This document shows, in pieces, positions 44,996 to 53,303 of a stretch of DNA of 62,175 nt; the first letter of the stretch is position 1; each line of letters begins with the position of its first letter. Made by a program: the position numbers and the translations under genes. The notes below the pieces were generated by a model. That model was not told the origin of the DNA. It did no database searches and was given only the letters and a program-made list of their open reading frames with translations. Location of the stretch: assembly GCA_003230915.1 (NCBI GenBank), contig QIHI01000122.1, positions 1-62,175 on the forward strand. The letters run 5' to 3'. This stretch comes from Kiritimatiellales bacterium. GTDB lineage: Bacteria > Verrucomicrobiota > Kiritimatiellia > Kiritimatiellales > Pontiellaceae.

Positions 44996-45646
44996 TTAAC
45001 TAATACCTGATTTTCTTGTAACTGAAGAACTCCTCTCTTTAACAAAAATCCAGGATACGTTCAGGAAATAGAAGGCCCATAGAACAATTGCACAAAACTT
45101 AAATACATCCTCACTTTGACGCAAACCCGTTGGAAAAATTTTCAACAGATCAATCACGCTCGACAGGCCAAAACAAGCCAAAGCAACAAAAAGAAGAATC
45201 CACGGAGTCAACCCGATGACAGATCTAGAATACAAAATCATTGAGACAATAAAAATTAAATAGAACATATGAAATAAAATCTCAGGAATCCCTATAATAT
45301 CTGCGAATTCGTCGTGAAATAACAAGATATCATCCAGTCCCATAAACAAACCAATCATACCCCCTAAGATAATAATTCTGTAAGTACTGACATCTGAAAG
45401 TCGGCAACCCAAAAGTTTCCGTGCAATGATCCCAGTCACGAGTGTTGCAGAACCTGCGATCAACCATATCGTGCTTCCAAGAAGCGAGAAATAGGCAAAA
45501 TACGCCGGAACCTTTGCGGCTCGGTACGGATCTCGAGTTAAGTTTTTCACAGGAACGTCCACCATATCCGCCACTAAATATATGGTACCTGCACCTATGA
45601 TTGCGGTAACGAATGCAGCGAGGTATATGAGCCAAAACTTCTTCAT
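44996..45646 (-). CDS. integral membrane protein (cassette gene)
   Basis: A 216-residue protein with about six hydrophobic helices (first LIYLAAFVTAIIGAGTIYLV; last CAIVLWAFYFLNVSWIFV). It carries an acidic GLDDILLFHDEFADIIG loop. No family is recognised. AGGAGAT stands just before its ATG. It fills the cassette between attC sites 45714 and 44918. Confidence 0.75.
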   Translation of the reverse strand: MKKFWLIYLAAFVTAIIGAGTIYLVADMVDVPVKNLTRDPYRAAKVPAYFAYFSLLGSTIWLIAGSATLVTGIIARKLLGCRLSDVSTYRIIILGGMIGLFMGLDDILLFHDEFADIIGIPEILFHMFYLIFIVSMILYSRSVIGLTPWILLFVALACFGLSSVIDLLKIFPTGLRQSEDVFKFCAIVLWAFYFLNVSWIFVKERSSSVTRKSGIS

Positions 45647-45713
45647 CTTTATCTCCTGTTATTGCGGTCGGTACTAAAAGAAATGGGGTCAAGCTGGGGT
45701 TGCTTCAATCTGT

Positions 45714-45774
45714 ACCGAACGGCTGCGAGCTGAGCGGCACGATTTATCGTGTCCGCTCCAGCGAGTTGTTAGTT
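45714..45774 (-). repeat. attC site between cassettes 3 and 4
   Basis: On the minus strand: ACTAAC, CTCGCTGgAGCGGaCACGAT, two-base loop, ATCGTGCCGCTCAGCTCG and GTTCGGT. The arms pair perfectly except for an extra G and an extra A (lower case), the extrahelical bases of attC sites. It is 79/86 identical to the region starting at 47127 when the flank is included. Confidence 0.85.
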
Positions 45775-45798
45775 ATCGTTTGATAGCCATAGTTTCAC

Positions 45799-47106
45799 TT
45801 ATTCGATGATCCTCATCCTGTCTTGCATCTTGACAGCAATAATCCTGTTTTCAATTAAGGACTGATCTGCACAGAAACCAATGAGGTGTCCAGCGACAGA
45901 ATCTTGGATGTCTGTCGTAGAAAGTGAAGGTTGTTTCCCGCTAATGTAGTCTAGAAAATCTTGAACCAGTCTTTTGTCTCCCCCTCCATGACCACCGTGA
46001 GCGCCAGTCATATCTCCCGTTATATTCAGGTCAACGATCTCATCCGTAAACTCGTGTCCCGGTCGTGGATCAATCTGGCGAATCGTGAACCTGTTGTCTT
46101 CAAGGCACCCCTGAATCTCGCCATGGGTTCCAATCAGGTGGATCGAACGAGATGGCTTGGAGGTGCCACCGATCATATTCAGCGTTGCCGTGCACCCGTC
46201 TTCGAATTCAACAAGGACAGACTGATGATCAACCACATTCATGTCGGTCTTCCAGACACATTGGCCGTAGGGGCTGGTCTTGAGCGATTCAATCTTGTCC
46301 TCGAGGGTGGGTTTGTCTGTGTGCTCCAACGAATCCCATACATAGAAAGACCACCGTTCAGGATGATCAATATAGTGTTTCTGTGCAGAATACAGGCAGT
46401 TTTTTTCAATTGGGCAGTCAATCAGGCAACGGGTGCCTGCTTCAGGTGGTGCGTTTTCCGGACTGAACTGAAAATTGCTGCCAAAACTGGTGACATTGGT
46501 GGGGTAAATGCCACTCTTCATCCAAGCGATCAGGTCCAGATCATGGCAGGACTTTGCCATGAGCATTGTGGATTGACAGTAGTCGGAGCGATTCCACTTA
46601 CCGCGTATAAATCCGACAGCCATATGATGATAAGAAACGTGCTCTGTCGTCTGGACGTTGATAACCTCACCGATCAGTCCATCTGCAATTCGCCTCCGAA
46701 TCTCTGCGTAGAACGGAGTGTGGCGCAAGACGTGGCAGATTACAACTTTTCGCCCGGTTCTACGGGCGGCGGATACGAGTGCCCACATCTCCTCTTCGTT
46801 GGTTGCAAATGGTTTCTCTAGAAGCATGTCGTACCCGCGAGTCAGTAGGGGCAGGGAGGTGGGGACGTGCTGGTCGTCCATCGTTCCGTTGATGATGAAG
46901 TCAGCTTGCTTGGGCTCTTTCGCCAAAGCCTCAGCAGACTCAAAACATTGCGATGGGTCGAGGCCGAATCGCTTTGCCGTTTGCTCTCGGCGCAAGGCCG
47001 ATGGGTCAGCCACGCCGACTACCTTCATTCGATCAGGGTAGGCGGTGGCATAGTACATTGCGCGGTGACCAGCTCCAACAATGATACAAGACAGTCTTTC
47101 TTTCAT
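45799..47106 (-). CDS. Gfo/Idh/MocA family oxidoreductase (cassette gene)
   Basis: NAD(P)-dependent sugar or cyclitol dehydrogenase-like protein of about 435 residues. The Rossmann start is CIIVGAGHRAMYYATAYPDR. The conserved EKP motif is in LLEKPFATNEEEMW. The catalytic-type SCHDLDLIAWM follows. A long insert with paired cysteines (CLIDCPIEKNC) is present. An AGGA site fits Met 47106 better than the ATG two codons earlier. The substrate cannot be read from sequence. Confidence 0.9.
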   Translation of the reverse strand: MKERLSCIIVGAGHRAMYYATAYPDRMKVVGVADPSALRREQTAKRFGLDPSQCFESAEALAKEPKQADFIINGTMDDQHVPTSLPLLTRGYDMLLEKPFATNEEEMWALVSAARRTGRKVVICHVLRHTPFYAEIRRRIADGLIGEVINVQTTEHVSYHHMAVGFIRGKWNRSDYCQSTMLMAKSCHDLDLIAWMKSGIYPTNVTSFGSNFQFSPENAPPEAGTRCLIDCPIEKNCLYSAQKHYIDHPERWSFYVWDSLEHTDKPTLEDKIESLKTSPYGQCVWKTDMNVVDHQSVLVEFEDGCTATLNMIGGTSKPSRSIHLIGTHGEIQGCLEDNRFTIRQIDPRPGHEFTDEIVDLNITGDMTGAHGGHGGGDKRLVQDFLDYISGKQPSLSTTDIQDSVAGHLIGFCADQSLIENRIIAVKMQDRMRIIE

Positions 47107-47118
47107 GGCCATTTTCCT

Positions 47119-47180
47119 ATCGAACAGGCTACGAGCTGAGCGGCACGATTTATCGTGTCCGCTCCAGCGAATTGTTAGCT
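47119..47180 (-). repeat. attC site between cassettes 2 and 3
   Basis: On the minus strand: AGCTAAC, AATTCGCTGgAGCGGaCACGAT, AA, ATCGTGCCGCTCAGCTCG and GTTCGAT. It has the same hairpin and extrahelical bases as the site at 45714; differences lie mainly in the core boxes and flanks. Confidence 0.85.
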
Positions 47181-47204
47181 ATCGCTTGATCGCCATAGAT
47201 TCAC

Positions 47205-48425
47205 TTAGTCGACGGCCTTGAATTTCTCAGCCTCCTTTGAGCCGCCGGTCACGTTGCCCTCGCTATAGGAGTGCGCCCCTGCACCCGCAAGTTTTCCTCC
47301 ATCAACTATGAGATATTCATTCCGAATCGGCTTACCATCGAACCAGCATTCCAATATCTCTCTGCTACCTGCGGCATATCTTGACTGTGCCGACAAAGAA
47401 GTGCCTGATGTGTGTGGTGTCATTGCATGGTGGGGCATGGTTCTCCACGGATGATCATTGGGTGCCGGTTGTGGAAACCAGACATCGCCTGCATAGCCGG
47501 CCAAATGACCACTCTCTAAGGCTTTTACGATAGCATCGCGGTCACAAATCTTTCCTCGAGCTGTATTAATCAGGTAGGCGCCACGCTTCATTTTGCTAAT
47601 CATTGTCTCATCAAACATATGCTCCGTCTCAGGATGAAGTGGGCAGTTGATGGTCACCACATCACATACTTTGATCATGGATTCAACACTCTCATGAAAG
47701 GTCAGGTTGAGTTCCTTTTCAATTTCAGCTGAAAGTCGGTGCCTGTCGGTATAATGAAGTTTCACATCAAAAGGATTCATTCTTTTGAGTACCGCGAGTC
47801 CAATACGACCTGCAGCAACGGTTCCCACGTTCATCCCTTCAATATCATACGACCTTGAAACACAGTCAGCGATGTTCCATCCTCCTTTGGTTACCCAATT
47901 GTACGATGGGATATAGTTGCGAACGAGCGACAATATCATCATGCAGACATGCTCCGCCACACTGATGCTATTACTATAGGTAATTTCGCAAACGGAAATA
48001 TTGCGATCTATCGCCGCCTGTAAATCAACGTGATCTGATCCAATACCAGCCGTAATTGCCAACTGAAGATTTTTGGCTTTTGCTATCCGCTCTGCCGTCA
48101 GATACGCAGGCCAAAAGGGTTGAGAGATCACTACATCTGCATCAACAAGCTCTCTTTCAAACACAGATTCCGGGCCATCTTTATCGGAGGTCACGACAAG
48201 TGTATGGCCACGCTCTTCCAGGAACTTACGCAGACCCAACTCACCAGAAACGCTGCCGAGAAGTGCGCCGGGAGTATGATCAATAGCTTGTGGAGAGGGC
48301 AAAGTTTGTCCGTCTGGGTAAGCATCCAGCTTAGGAATATCGTTGCGTGCGTAATTTGTGGGGTAGCCATCAACCGGATCGTCATATAGTACGCACACGA
48401 TTTTTGCATTGGTTATTTTCTTCAT
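47205..48425 (-). CDS. fdh: NAD-dependent formate dehydrogenase (cassette gene)
   Basis: Oxidises formate to CO2 with NAD+. The 406-residue D-2-hydroxyacid-dehydrogenase-fold protein matches the well-studied Pseudomonas sp. 101 enzyme almost along its whole length. It has VLYDDPVDGYPTNYARNDIP, QPFWPAYLTAERIAKAKNL, the active-site NSISVAEH (Asn146 equivalent), HYTDRHR (Asp for NAD specificity), TARGKICDRDA (Arg284), WFPQPAPNDHPWR (Gln313) and MTPHTSGTS (His332). The numbering is that of the Pseudomonas enzyme. AAGGAGATTGTT stands before its ATG. No metal or selenocysteine is needed for this class. It lies between two clear attC sites. Confidence 0.95.
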   Translation of the reverse strand: MKKITNAKIVCVLYDDPVDGYPTNYARNDIPKLDAYPDGQTLPSPQAIDHTPGALLGSVSGELGLRKFLEERGHTLVVTSDKDGPESVFERELVDADVVISQPFWPAYLTAERIAKAKNLQLAITAGIGSDHVDLQAAIDRNISVCEITYSNSISVAEHVCMMILSLVRNYIPSYNWVTKGGWNIADCVSRSYDIEGMNVGTVAAGRIGLAVLKRMNPFDVKLHYTDRHRLSAEIEKELNLTFHESVESMIKVCDVVTINCPLHPETEHMFDETMISKMKRGAYLINTARGKICDRDAIVKALESGHLAGYAGDVWFPQPAPNDHPWRTMPHHAMTPHTSGTSLSAQSRYAAGSREILECWFDGKPIRNEYLIVDGGKLAGAGAHSYSEGNVTGGSKEAEKFKAVD

Positions 48426-48443
48426 AACAATCTCCTTGAGTTA

Positions 48444-48505
48444 GGTTAACGCCTAAAATCAGCGGCAGCGTTTTTTTCCGTCCGGCTGGATTTTCCTTGT
48501 TAGCT
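48444..48505 (-). repeat. attC site between cassettes 1 and 2
   Basis: On the minus strand: AGCTAAC, AAAATCcAGCcGG paired with CCGCTGATTTT, and GTTAACC. Two extra C residues (lower case) bulge from an otherwise perfect stem. It lies immediately before the formate dehydrogenase ribosome site. Confidence 0.82.
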
Positions 48506-48652
48506 GATACACTTTCAAAATACCTCAAGAATTCCCTAGAGTCAGTAAAATAGTTAGGGTAAGCCGCATTCAATGAATGCATAGAACTTGCGGAAACCAA
48601 AAGGGATTACTTCAGGATGACCTCTTTTCGATGCGCATAACGTGAGCCTGAT

Positions 48653-49045
48653 TCAACGGGTGTTTTCACCGTAAGCTCGAATTTCTGGTTCTGCCAATTT
48701 TTTCCTTATTACGAAAATGCTCGCACCATGAGTGATGCAAAGGAGCAATGCACTACCCCACAATATTGACTGAATAATGTAGCAGGAAAATGTAATGGAG
48801 GAATGATGCTCTTTCATAAATCCGACATCAAAAAGGATCGTCAGAAATGCAATTAAAAATTGGATGATCCAGAATAATCTGCCGCCTTTAAAATAAGCTT
48901 TTAATACGAACCAACCGCTACAAATTAAAAATATAACCGATGCGAAATACCCATCCCATGATTCAGGATTCCATTTGGATTCATTATTAAATTTCTGCCA
49001 ATCCAGAATGGATAATGTTGTGAAGACGACGAACATCAACACCAT
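48653..49045 (-). CDS. small integral membrane protein (cassette gene)
   Basis: A 130-residue protein with four predicted helices (VLMFVVFTTLSIL, FASVIFLICSGWFVL, LFWIIQFLIAFLTILFDV, IIQSILWGSALLLCI) and a basic C-terminus. The family is not recognised. Its 3' end and its 5' flank carry similar roughly 50-base attC-like segments (48629-48679 and 49098-49147), so it looks like a cassette whose own attC has decayed. Confidence 0.6.
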   Translation of the reverse strand: MVLMFVVFTTLSILDWQKFNNESKWNPESWDGYFASVIFLICSGWFVLKAYFKGGRLFWIIQFLIAFLTILFDVGFMKEHHSSITFSCYIIQSILWGSALLLCITHGASIFVIRKKLAEPEIRAYGENTR

Positions 49046-49074
49046 TGTGTTTAAGATTTTTCATTTTTTTCTCT

Positions 49075-49152
49075 CCCCAACGTCCAAACTCACTTTCGGT
49101 GCGCATAAATATTGCCTTCAGAATCGGGCGTGTTCACCGTAAAGTGGAGAGA
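49075..49152 (-). repeat. decayed attC site at the head of the array
   Basis: CACTTTaCGGTG pairs with CACCGAAAGTG, leaving one extrahelical A, and GTTGGGG forms the right core box. The left core box is not recognisable. Confidence 0.55.
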
Positions 49153-49448
49153 ATTTCTCCGTCAAGGCTAGACACACGAAACCGCCGAGAAACCGCCTGA
49201 CACGCTCGAAAAGTGTAGCTCACACCAACGTTTTACACCGTTCCAGTTATAGTACGGACAAACGTCGACAAGGGGGTGGCAATTAAAAAGATGGTAGAGG
49301 GTGTTAGGGTGGGGTCAGAAAACTTGGTACTCGCTTGGTACTTGTTCTTGCAGCGGACAGTTGTAAATCAAGCAAGTGGGTCGTAGTGGGTGTGATGGGG
49401 TGATATTCCATAATACTCAACAATAGAGGGTTTTTATTAGGAAAAGAG
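49153..49448. other. gene-free stretch between the cassette array and tRNA-Thr
   Basis: Both strands were read and no gene, integrase or attI site is evident. Together with the decayed attC the gene-free interval is about 400 bases. Because it lies at the array head and next to a tRNA it is where an integrase relic would be expected, but I cannot support one. Confidence 0.4.
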
Positions 49449-49524
49449 TGGAGCCAATGATCCGAGTCGAACGGACGACCTATTCATTACGAATGAATTG
49501 CTCTACCAACTGAGCTACATTGGC
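49449..49524 (-). tRNA. tRNA-Thr (CGT anticodon), CCA encoded
   Basis: The acceptor is GCCAATG/CATTGGC with discriminator T and encoded CCA. The D-arm is GCTCAGTTGGTAGAGC, the anticodon loop TTCGTAA (CGT) sits on stem ATTCA/TGAAT, and the T-arm is CCGTTCGACTCGG. Confidence 0.95.
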
Positions 49525-49576
49525 TACTTGAATGAGTGAAAGTGTTTACGAAAAAGTACCTACTGGGTCAACCTCT

Positions 49577-51136
49577 CTATTTAGCATATTCAACGCAACG
49601 CATTTCGCGAATGACGGTAACGCGGACGATGCCGGGAATCTTGACTTCCCGGCCGATCTGTTTGGCGATATTGCGGGCCAGCAGCAGGGTTCCGTGGTCG
49701 TTGAACTTGTCAGGTTCGACCATGATGCGGATCTCACGACCGGCCTGGACAGCATAGCTGCTCTTGACCCCAGTGTATTGGTTGCAAATTTTCTCGATTT
49801 TTGAGAGGCGCTCAATGTAGAGGTCGGTGGTTTCCATGCGGGCTCCGGGACGGGCGGCGGTCATGGCATCAGCGGCATCGCACAGTACGGCATAGACGTT
49901 GGAGCGATCCATGTCTTCGTGCTGGGAGCCGATGGCCTTGTAGACCAGCGGATCCTCGCCATATTTACGTAGCAGGTTTTCGCCGATGCTGGCGTGTCCT
50001 CCCTCGATTTCGTGGTCGAGTGCCTTGCCGATGTCGTGGAAGATGCCGCAGCGCTTGGCAATCTTGGTATCGAGGCCCAGTTCGGCGGCCATCATGGAGA
50101 TGAGGTGAGCGGCTTCGACAGAGTGGTCTAGCACGTTTTGCTTGTAGCTCGTGCGGAACTTGAGCTTGCCGAGAATCTGCACCAGCTCGGGGGCGACACC
50201 GGTGATGCCAAGACCGAAAAGGGCTTCTTCGCCGGCATGGCGCATGGTGGTATCGAGGTCTGTGCGAACTTTCGCGACGGTTTCTTCGATGCGGACGGGG
50301 TGGATACGACCGTCTTCGATGAGCTCCGTGAGCGCCACGCGTGCCACCTCGCGGCGGATGGGGTCGAAACTCGACAATACGACGAGTTCTGGGGTTTCGT
50401 CGATGAGAACATTGACGCCGGTGACGGCTTCGAAGGATTTTATGTTGCGCCCTTCCTTGCCGATGATCCGCCCCTTGATATCATCGCTTACGAGCGGGAC
50501 GTTGCTGGTGGTGATATCGCTGACCGTATCCGCAGCGTAGCGCTGGACCGCGATGGAAATCAGTTCGCGGGCTTTTTTCTCCGCCTCTTGCTTGGCGGCT
50601 CGCTGGGCGTGCCGAATCAAACCTTGGGTCTCGCCCTCCAGTTCGTTCTCCATACGGCTCATGATGACTTTTCGGGCTTCGTCCTTGGATAGGCTGGCGG
50701 CGTCCTCGATCCGTAGGTTCTCATCGCGGATAAGCTCTTCGAGCTTGTTCTGCTTTTCCTTCAGCCCATCCTTTTGATCATGGATTTCGGTCAGGCGACC
50801 GGTGAGCTGGAGTTCCTTGCTACTGAGCATGTCGAGTTTGGAGGAAAGAGTTTTTTCCCGCTCCACAACGCGCTTTTCCAGATCGAGGATATCCTTGCGC
50901 TGGGAACTGATTTCCTTCTCGGATTTTTCCCGTGCGCGCAACACGGCATCCTTGGCCAGTACTTTGGCCTCGCGGCGCATCACGTCGGCCTCCCGCTCGG
51001 CCTCGCTCAGAATGGATTTACTCTGTTTGCTGGCCGCGATGGCGTTGGTCTTGCTAATATAAGCATGGAAAAAGAAACCTAATATAATAAAGGCGATATT
51101 GATGACGAGCGCCTGCCCGGTGAACATTTCTTCCAT
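49577..51136 (-). CDS. rny: ribonuclease Y
   Basis: Membrane-anchored endoribonuclease that starts mRNA decay. The 519-residue protein has an N-terminal helix (LVINIAFIILGFFFHAYI) and a long charged coiled coil (residues about 30-200). A KH domain follows (IIGKEGRNIKSFEAVTGVNV), then an HD domain with HSVEAAHLISMM and CGIFHDIGKALDHE. An AAGGAGG site precedes the ATG. It stands downstream of rarA and the cyclo-ligase on the same strand. Confidence 0.97.
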   Translation of the reverse strand: MEEMFTGQALVINIAFIILGFFFHAYISKTNAIAASKQSKSILSEAEREADVMRREAKVLAKDAVLRAREKSEKEISSQRKDILDLEKRVVEREKTLSSKLDMLSSKELQLTGRLTEIHDQKDGLKEKQNKLEELIRDENLRIEDAASLSKDEARKVIMSRMENELEGETQGLIRHAQRAAKQEAEKKARELISIAVQRYAADTVSDITTSNVPLVSDDIKGRIIGKEGRNIKSFEAVTGVNVLIDETPELVVLSSFDPIRREVARVALTELIEDGRIHPVRIEETVAKVRTDLDTTMRHAGEEALFGLGITGVAPELVQILGKLKFRTSYKQNVLDHSVEAAHLISMMAAELGLDTKIAKRCGIFHDIGKALDHEIEGGHASIGENLLRKYGEDPLVYKAIGSQHEDMDRSNVYAVLCDAADAMTAARPGARMETTDLYIERLSKIEKICNQYTGVKSSYAVQAGREIRIMVEPDKFNDHGTLLLARNIAKQIGREVKIPGIVRVTVIREMRCVEYAK

Positions 51137-51267
51137 GGTGAACCTCCTTTTCGTTGGTAAAACCGTTCTCCATGGAATACCCGAAGCAGTGTTGACGCAA
51201 CATCTGGGCAGAACGATCTTGTTATTTTTTAATTTTGAGAATCTTATACTGTGACAAGGGGTTTTGT

Positions 51268-51837
51268 CTAATGTTCGTTATGGACAACATTAATTTTTGT
51301 CTCGGTCACGAGCAGATCGACCGGTTTATCGTGCGCCTCGGCGGGGATTGTCGGAAGAATTTGGAAATTGAAGGCCACGGCGGCCGCAATGCCCGAAAAA
51401 CCGGCGAGCAGGCGGTCGTAGTAGCCGCCGCCGCGCCCCAGCCGGTTTCCCGCCCGATCGAACGCTACACCCGGAACGGCGATCAAATCGATTTGATCCA
51501 TGGAGACAAGGGCAGAAGATAGCGGTTCTTGGATACCGTAGTGACCTGTTGAATAGTGAGTTTCGGCCGTGACTTCAGCCATTTCATAGATTTTTTCTGC
51601 CGCATTGAAGATCGGAATGCAGGTGCGCTTGCCCGCGTTCCAGCAGGAGGAAAAAAGCAGGTCGAGATTCACCTCCCCGTCAATCGCCTTGTAGAGGGCG
51701 ACGGTTCTCGCAGGCGTGAAAGCTTCCAGCGTCTGGAAGTTTTCCACAATTCTCGTGCTTGCGGCTGTTAGCCACTGGAGATTCAGCACCCGGCACCTTG
51801 CCTCGATTTCCAGACGTAGTTGGGCTTTGGTACTCAT
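51268..51837 (-). CDS. 5-formyltetrahydrofolate cyclo-ligase
   Basis: Converts 5-formyl-THF to 5,10-methenyl-THF with ATP. The 189-residue protein has the N-terminal K/R-containing helix (STKAQLRLEIEARCRVL) and the signature IAVPGVAFDRAGNRLGRGGGYYDRLL. Its start overlaps the rarA stop (ATGA). The 131 bases between it and rny show no RNA gene that I can support. Confidence 0.95.
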   Translation of the reverse strand: MSTKAQLRLEIEARCRVLNLQWLTAASTRIVENFQTLEAFTPARTVALYKAIDGEVNLDLLFSSCWNAGKRTCIPIFNAAEKIYEMAEVTAETHYSTGHYGIQEPLSSALVSMDQIDLIAVPGVAFDRAGNRLGRGGGYYDRLLAGFSGIAAAVAFNFQILPTIPAEAHDKPVDLLVTETKINVVHNEH

Positions 51838-53159
51838 TTTTTTTCCTTCCTCAGGGAATCCCAGTGTTCGATGCGCTTGCGGAGGGTGGCTTCGTAGCCT
51901 TGGTCGGTCGGAGCGTAGTAGATTTTGTGGGTTGGAACATATTCCTGATCGGCAAAGTGTCCGTCACCGCTGTGGGCATATTGGTATTTAGCACCGCCTT
52001 GGTCGGGCTTGGGGCCGCTCTGTAGGTGCTTCGGAACCAGCAAGGTACGGCCATTCTCGACATCGGCCAGCGCGGCGTTGACGGCGAGGTAGGCCGCGTT
52101 GCTTTTCGGGGCGCAGGCGAGGTAAGTCGTGGCTTGCGAGAGCGTGATGCGCCCCTCCGGCATGCCGACGAATTCGACGGCCTGCATGGCCGAAACCGCA
52201 AGGGTCAGCCCGCGCGGGTCGGCGTTGCCGATATCTTCCGAGGCGAGGATCACGAGGCGGCGGGCGATGAAGCGCGGGTCTTCGCCGGCATAGAGCATCT
52301 TGGCTAGCCAATAGACGGCGGCGTTCGGGTCGGAGCCGCGCACGCTTTTGATGAAGGCCGAGATGGTGTCGTAGTGCTCGTCCTCGTCGTGGTCATAGTT
52401 CACCGCTTTTTTCTGCACCGACTCCTCGATCTCGTGCCGGGTCAAATGCACGATGCCGTTCTCCTGCGGCGGGGTGGTGAGTGCGGCGATTTCCAGTGCG
52501 TTGAGCGCGCGGCGGGCATCGCCTTCGCACACGGCGGCAAGGTGCGCCAGCCCATCGTCCGAAGCACTAACCAGCCCGTTCAGTCCGGTCGGCGCATCCA
52601 ACGCGCGCCGCAGTACTGTGACGATTGACTCCTCATCTAGCGGATTGAGCTGGAAAATCTGCGAGCGCGAGTTGAGCGGGGTGTTGATGAAAAAGCATGG
52701 ATTGTGGGTCGTTGCGCCAATTAGGACAATATCACCGTTCTCGACATAGGGGAGCAGTACATCCTGCTGTGCCTTGTTGAAGCGATGGATCTCGTCGATG
52801 AATAGGATAGTCTCCTGCTCATTCATCTTTTTCCTATGGCTGGCGCCTTCGAGCAGTTTGCGCAGGATCGCCACGTTGGCCAGCACGCCGCTGGTACGTT
52901 CAAAGCGGCGATTTGTGGTGGTGGCGATCACTTCTGCAAGTGTCGTTTTGCCACAGCCCGGCGGGCCGTAAAGAATAATGCTGTTGATGCGGTCGGCCTC
53001 GATGGCGCGACGCAGCAGTTTTTCATCGCCCAAGATATGGCCTTGTCCGACGATCTCATCGAGTACCTGCGGCCGCATGCGCGCCGCTAGTGGGGCGGTT
53101 CCCGTACCGGCCCGAGGTTTCGGGGCTTCGGATTGTTCCTCAAAAAGATCCATACGCAA
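51834..53159 (-). CDS. rarA: replication-associated recombination protein A (MgsA/RarA AAA+ ATPase)
   Basis: A clamp-loader-like ATPase acting at stalled forks, 441 residues. It has LAARMRPQVLDEIVGQGHIL, Walker A GPPGCGKTTLAE, Walker B ILFIDEIHRFNKAQQD, sensor 1 LIGATTHNP, and the C-terminal MgsA tetramerisation region (YPHTHKIYYAPTDQGYE-like ending). It is divergent from the DEAD-box helicase gene, with 144 bases between them. Confidence 0.95.
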   Translation of the reverse strand: MRMDLFEEQSEAPKPRAGTGTAPLAARMRPQVLDEIVGQGHILGDEKLLRRAIEADRINSIILYGPPGCGKTTLAEVIATTTNRRFERTSGVLANVAILRKLLEGASHRKKMNEQETILFIDEIHRFNKAQQDVLLPYVENGDIVLIGATTHNPCFFINTPLNSRSQIFQLNPLDEESIVTVLRRALDAPTGLNGLVSASDDGLAHLAAVCEGDARRALNALEIAALTTPPQENGIVHLTRHEIEESVQKKAVNYDHDEDEHYDTISAFIKSVRGSDPNAAVYWLAKMLYAGEDPRFIARRLVILASEDIGNADPRGLTLAVSAMQAVEFVGMPEGRITLSQATTYLACAPKSNAAYLAVNAALADVENGRTLLVPKHLQSGPKPDQGGAKYQYAHSGDGHFADQEYVPTHKIYYAPTDQGYEATLRKRIEHWDSLRKEKK

Positions 53160-53303
53160 AAGGTAGCGGGCTTTGCCGAGAATTTGAATCGCAAACGAAT
53201 GCGAATCGAGGATCGGTATTTGCTGGCGGAAGGACTCGAAATTATCCGAGACATATTGAACTATGTAGAATGTTTTTCAATCAATGACGGAGCCATTCTA
53301 AAG

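Larger units (their letters stand above)
43418..49152 (-). mobile_element. integron-type gene-cassette array without integrase (CALIN)
   Basis: Five genes, all on the minus strand and more AT-rich than their surroundings, alternate with attC-like sites at 49075-49152 (decayed), 48444-48505, 47119-47180, 45714-45774 and 44918-44989. Each clear site has AAC and GTT core boxes and an imperfect hairpin with extrahelical bases, the structural signature used by integron integrases. Each gene has its own ribosome site and lies within 10-150 bases of a site, as in cassettes. I find no integrase gene or attI site in the window. The structure is visible in the sequence; mobility is inferred. Confidence 0.75.

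Noticed and set aside
48382-48600. 72-codon frame on the minus strand
   Set aside because: It consists largely of the attC hairpin at 48444-48505 and has no family resemblance.
49153-49448. Possible integron integrase or attI at the head of the array
   Set aside because: Neither strand gives an open frame or tyrosine-recombinase motif.
51137-51267. Possible 6S RNA next to the cyclo-ligase gene
   Set aside because: The gap is shorter than a typical 6S RNA, lies on the wrong side of the gene, and I could not draw the characteristic long stem.
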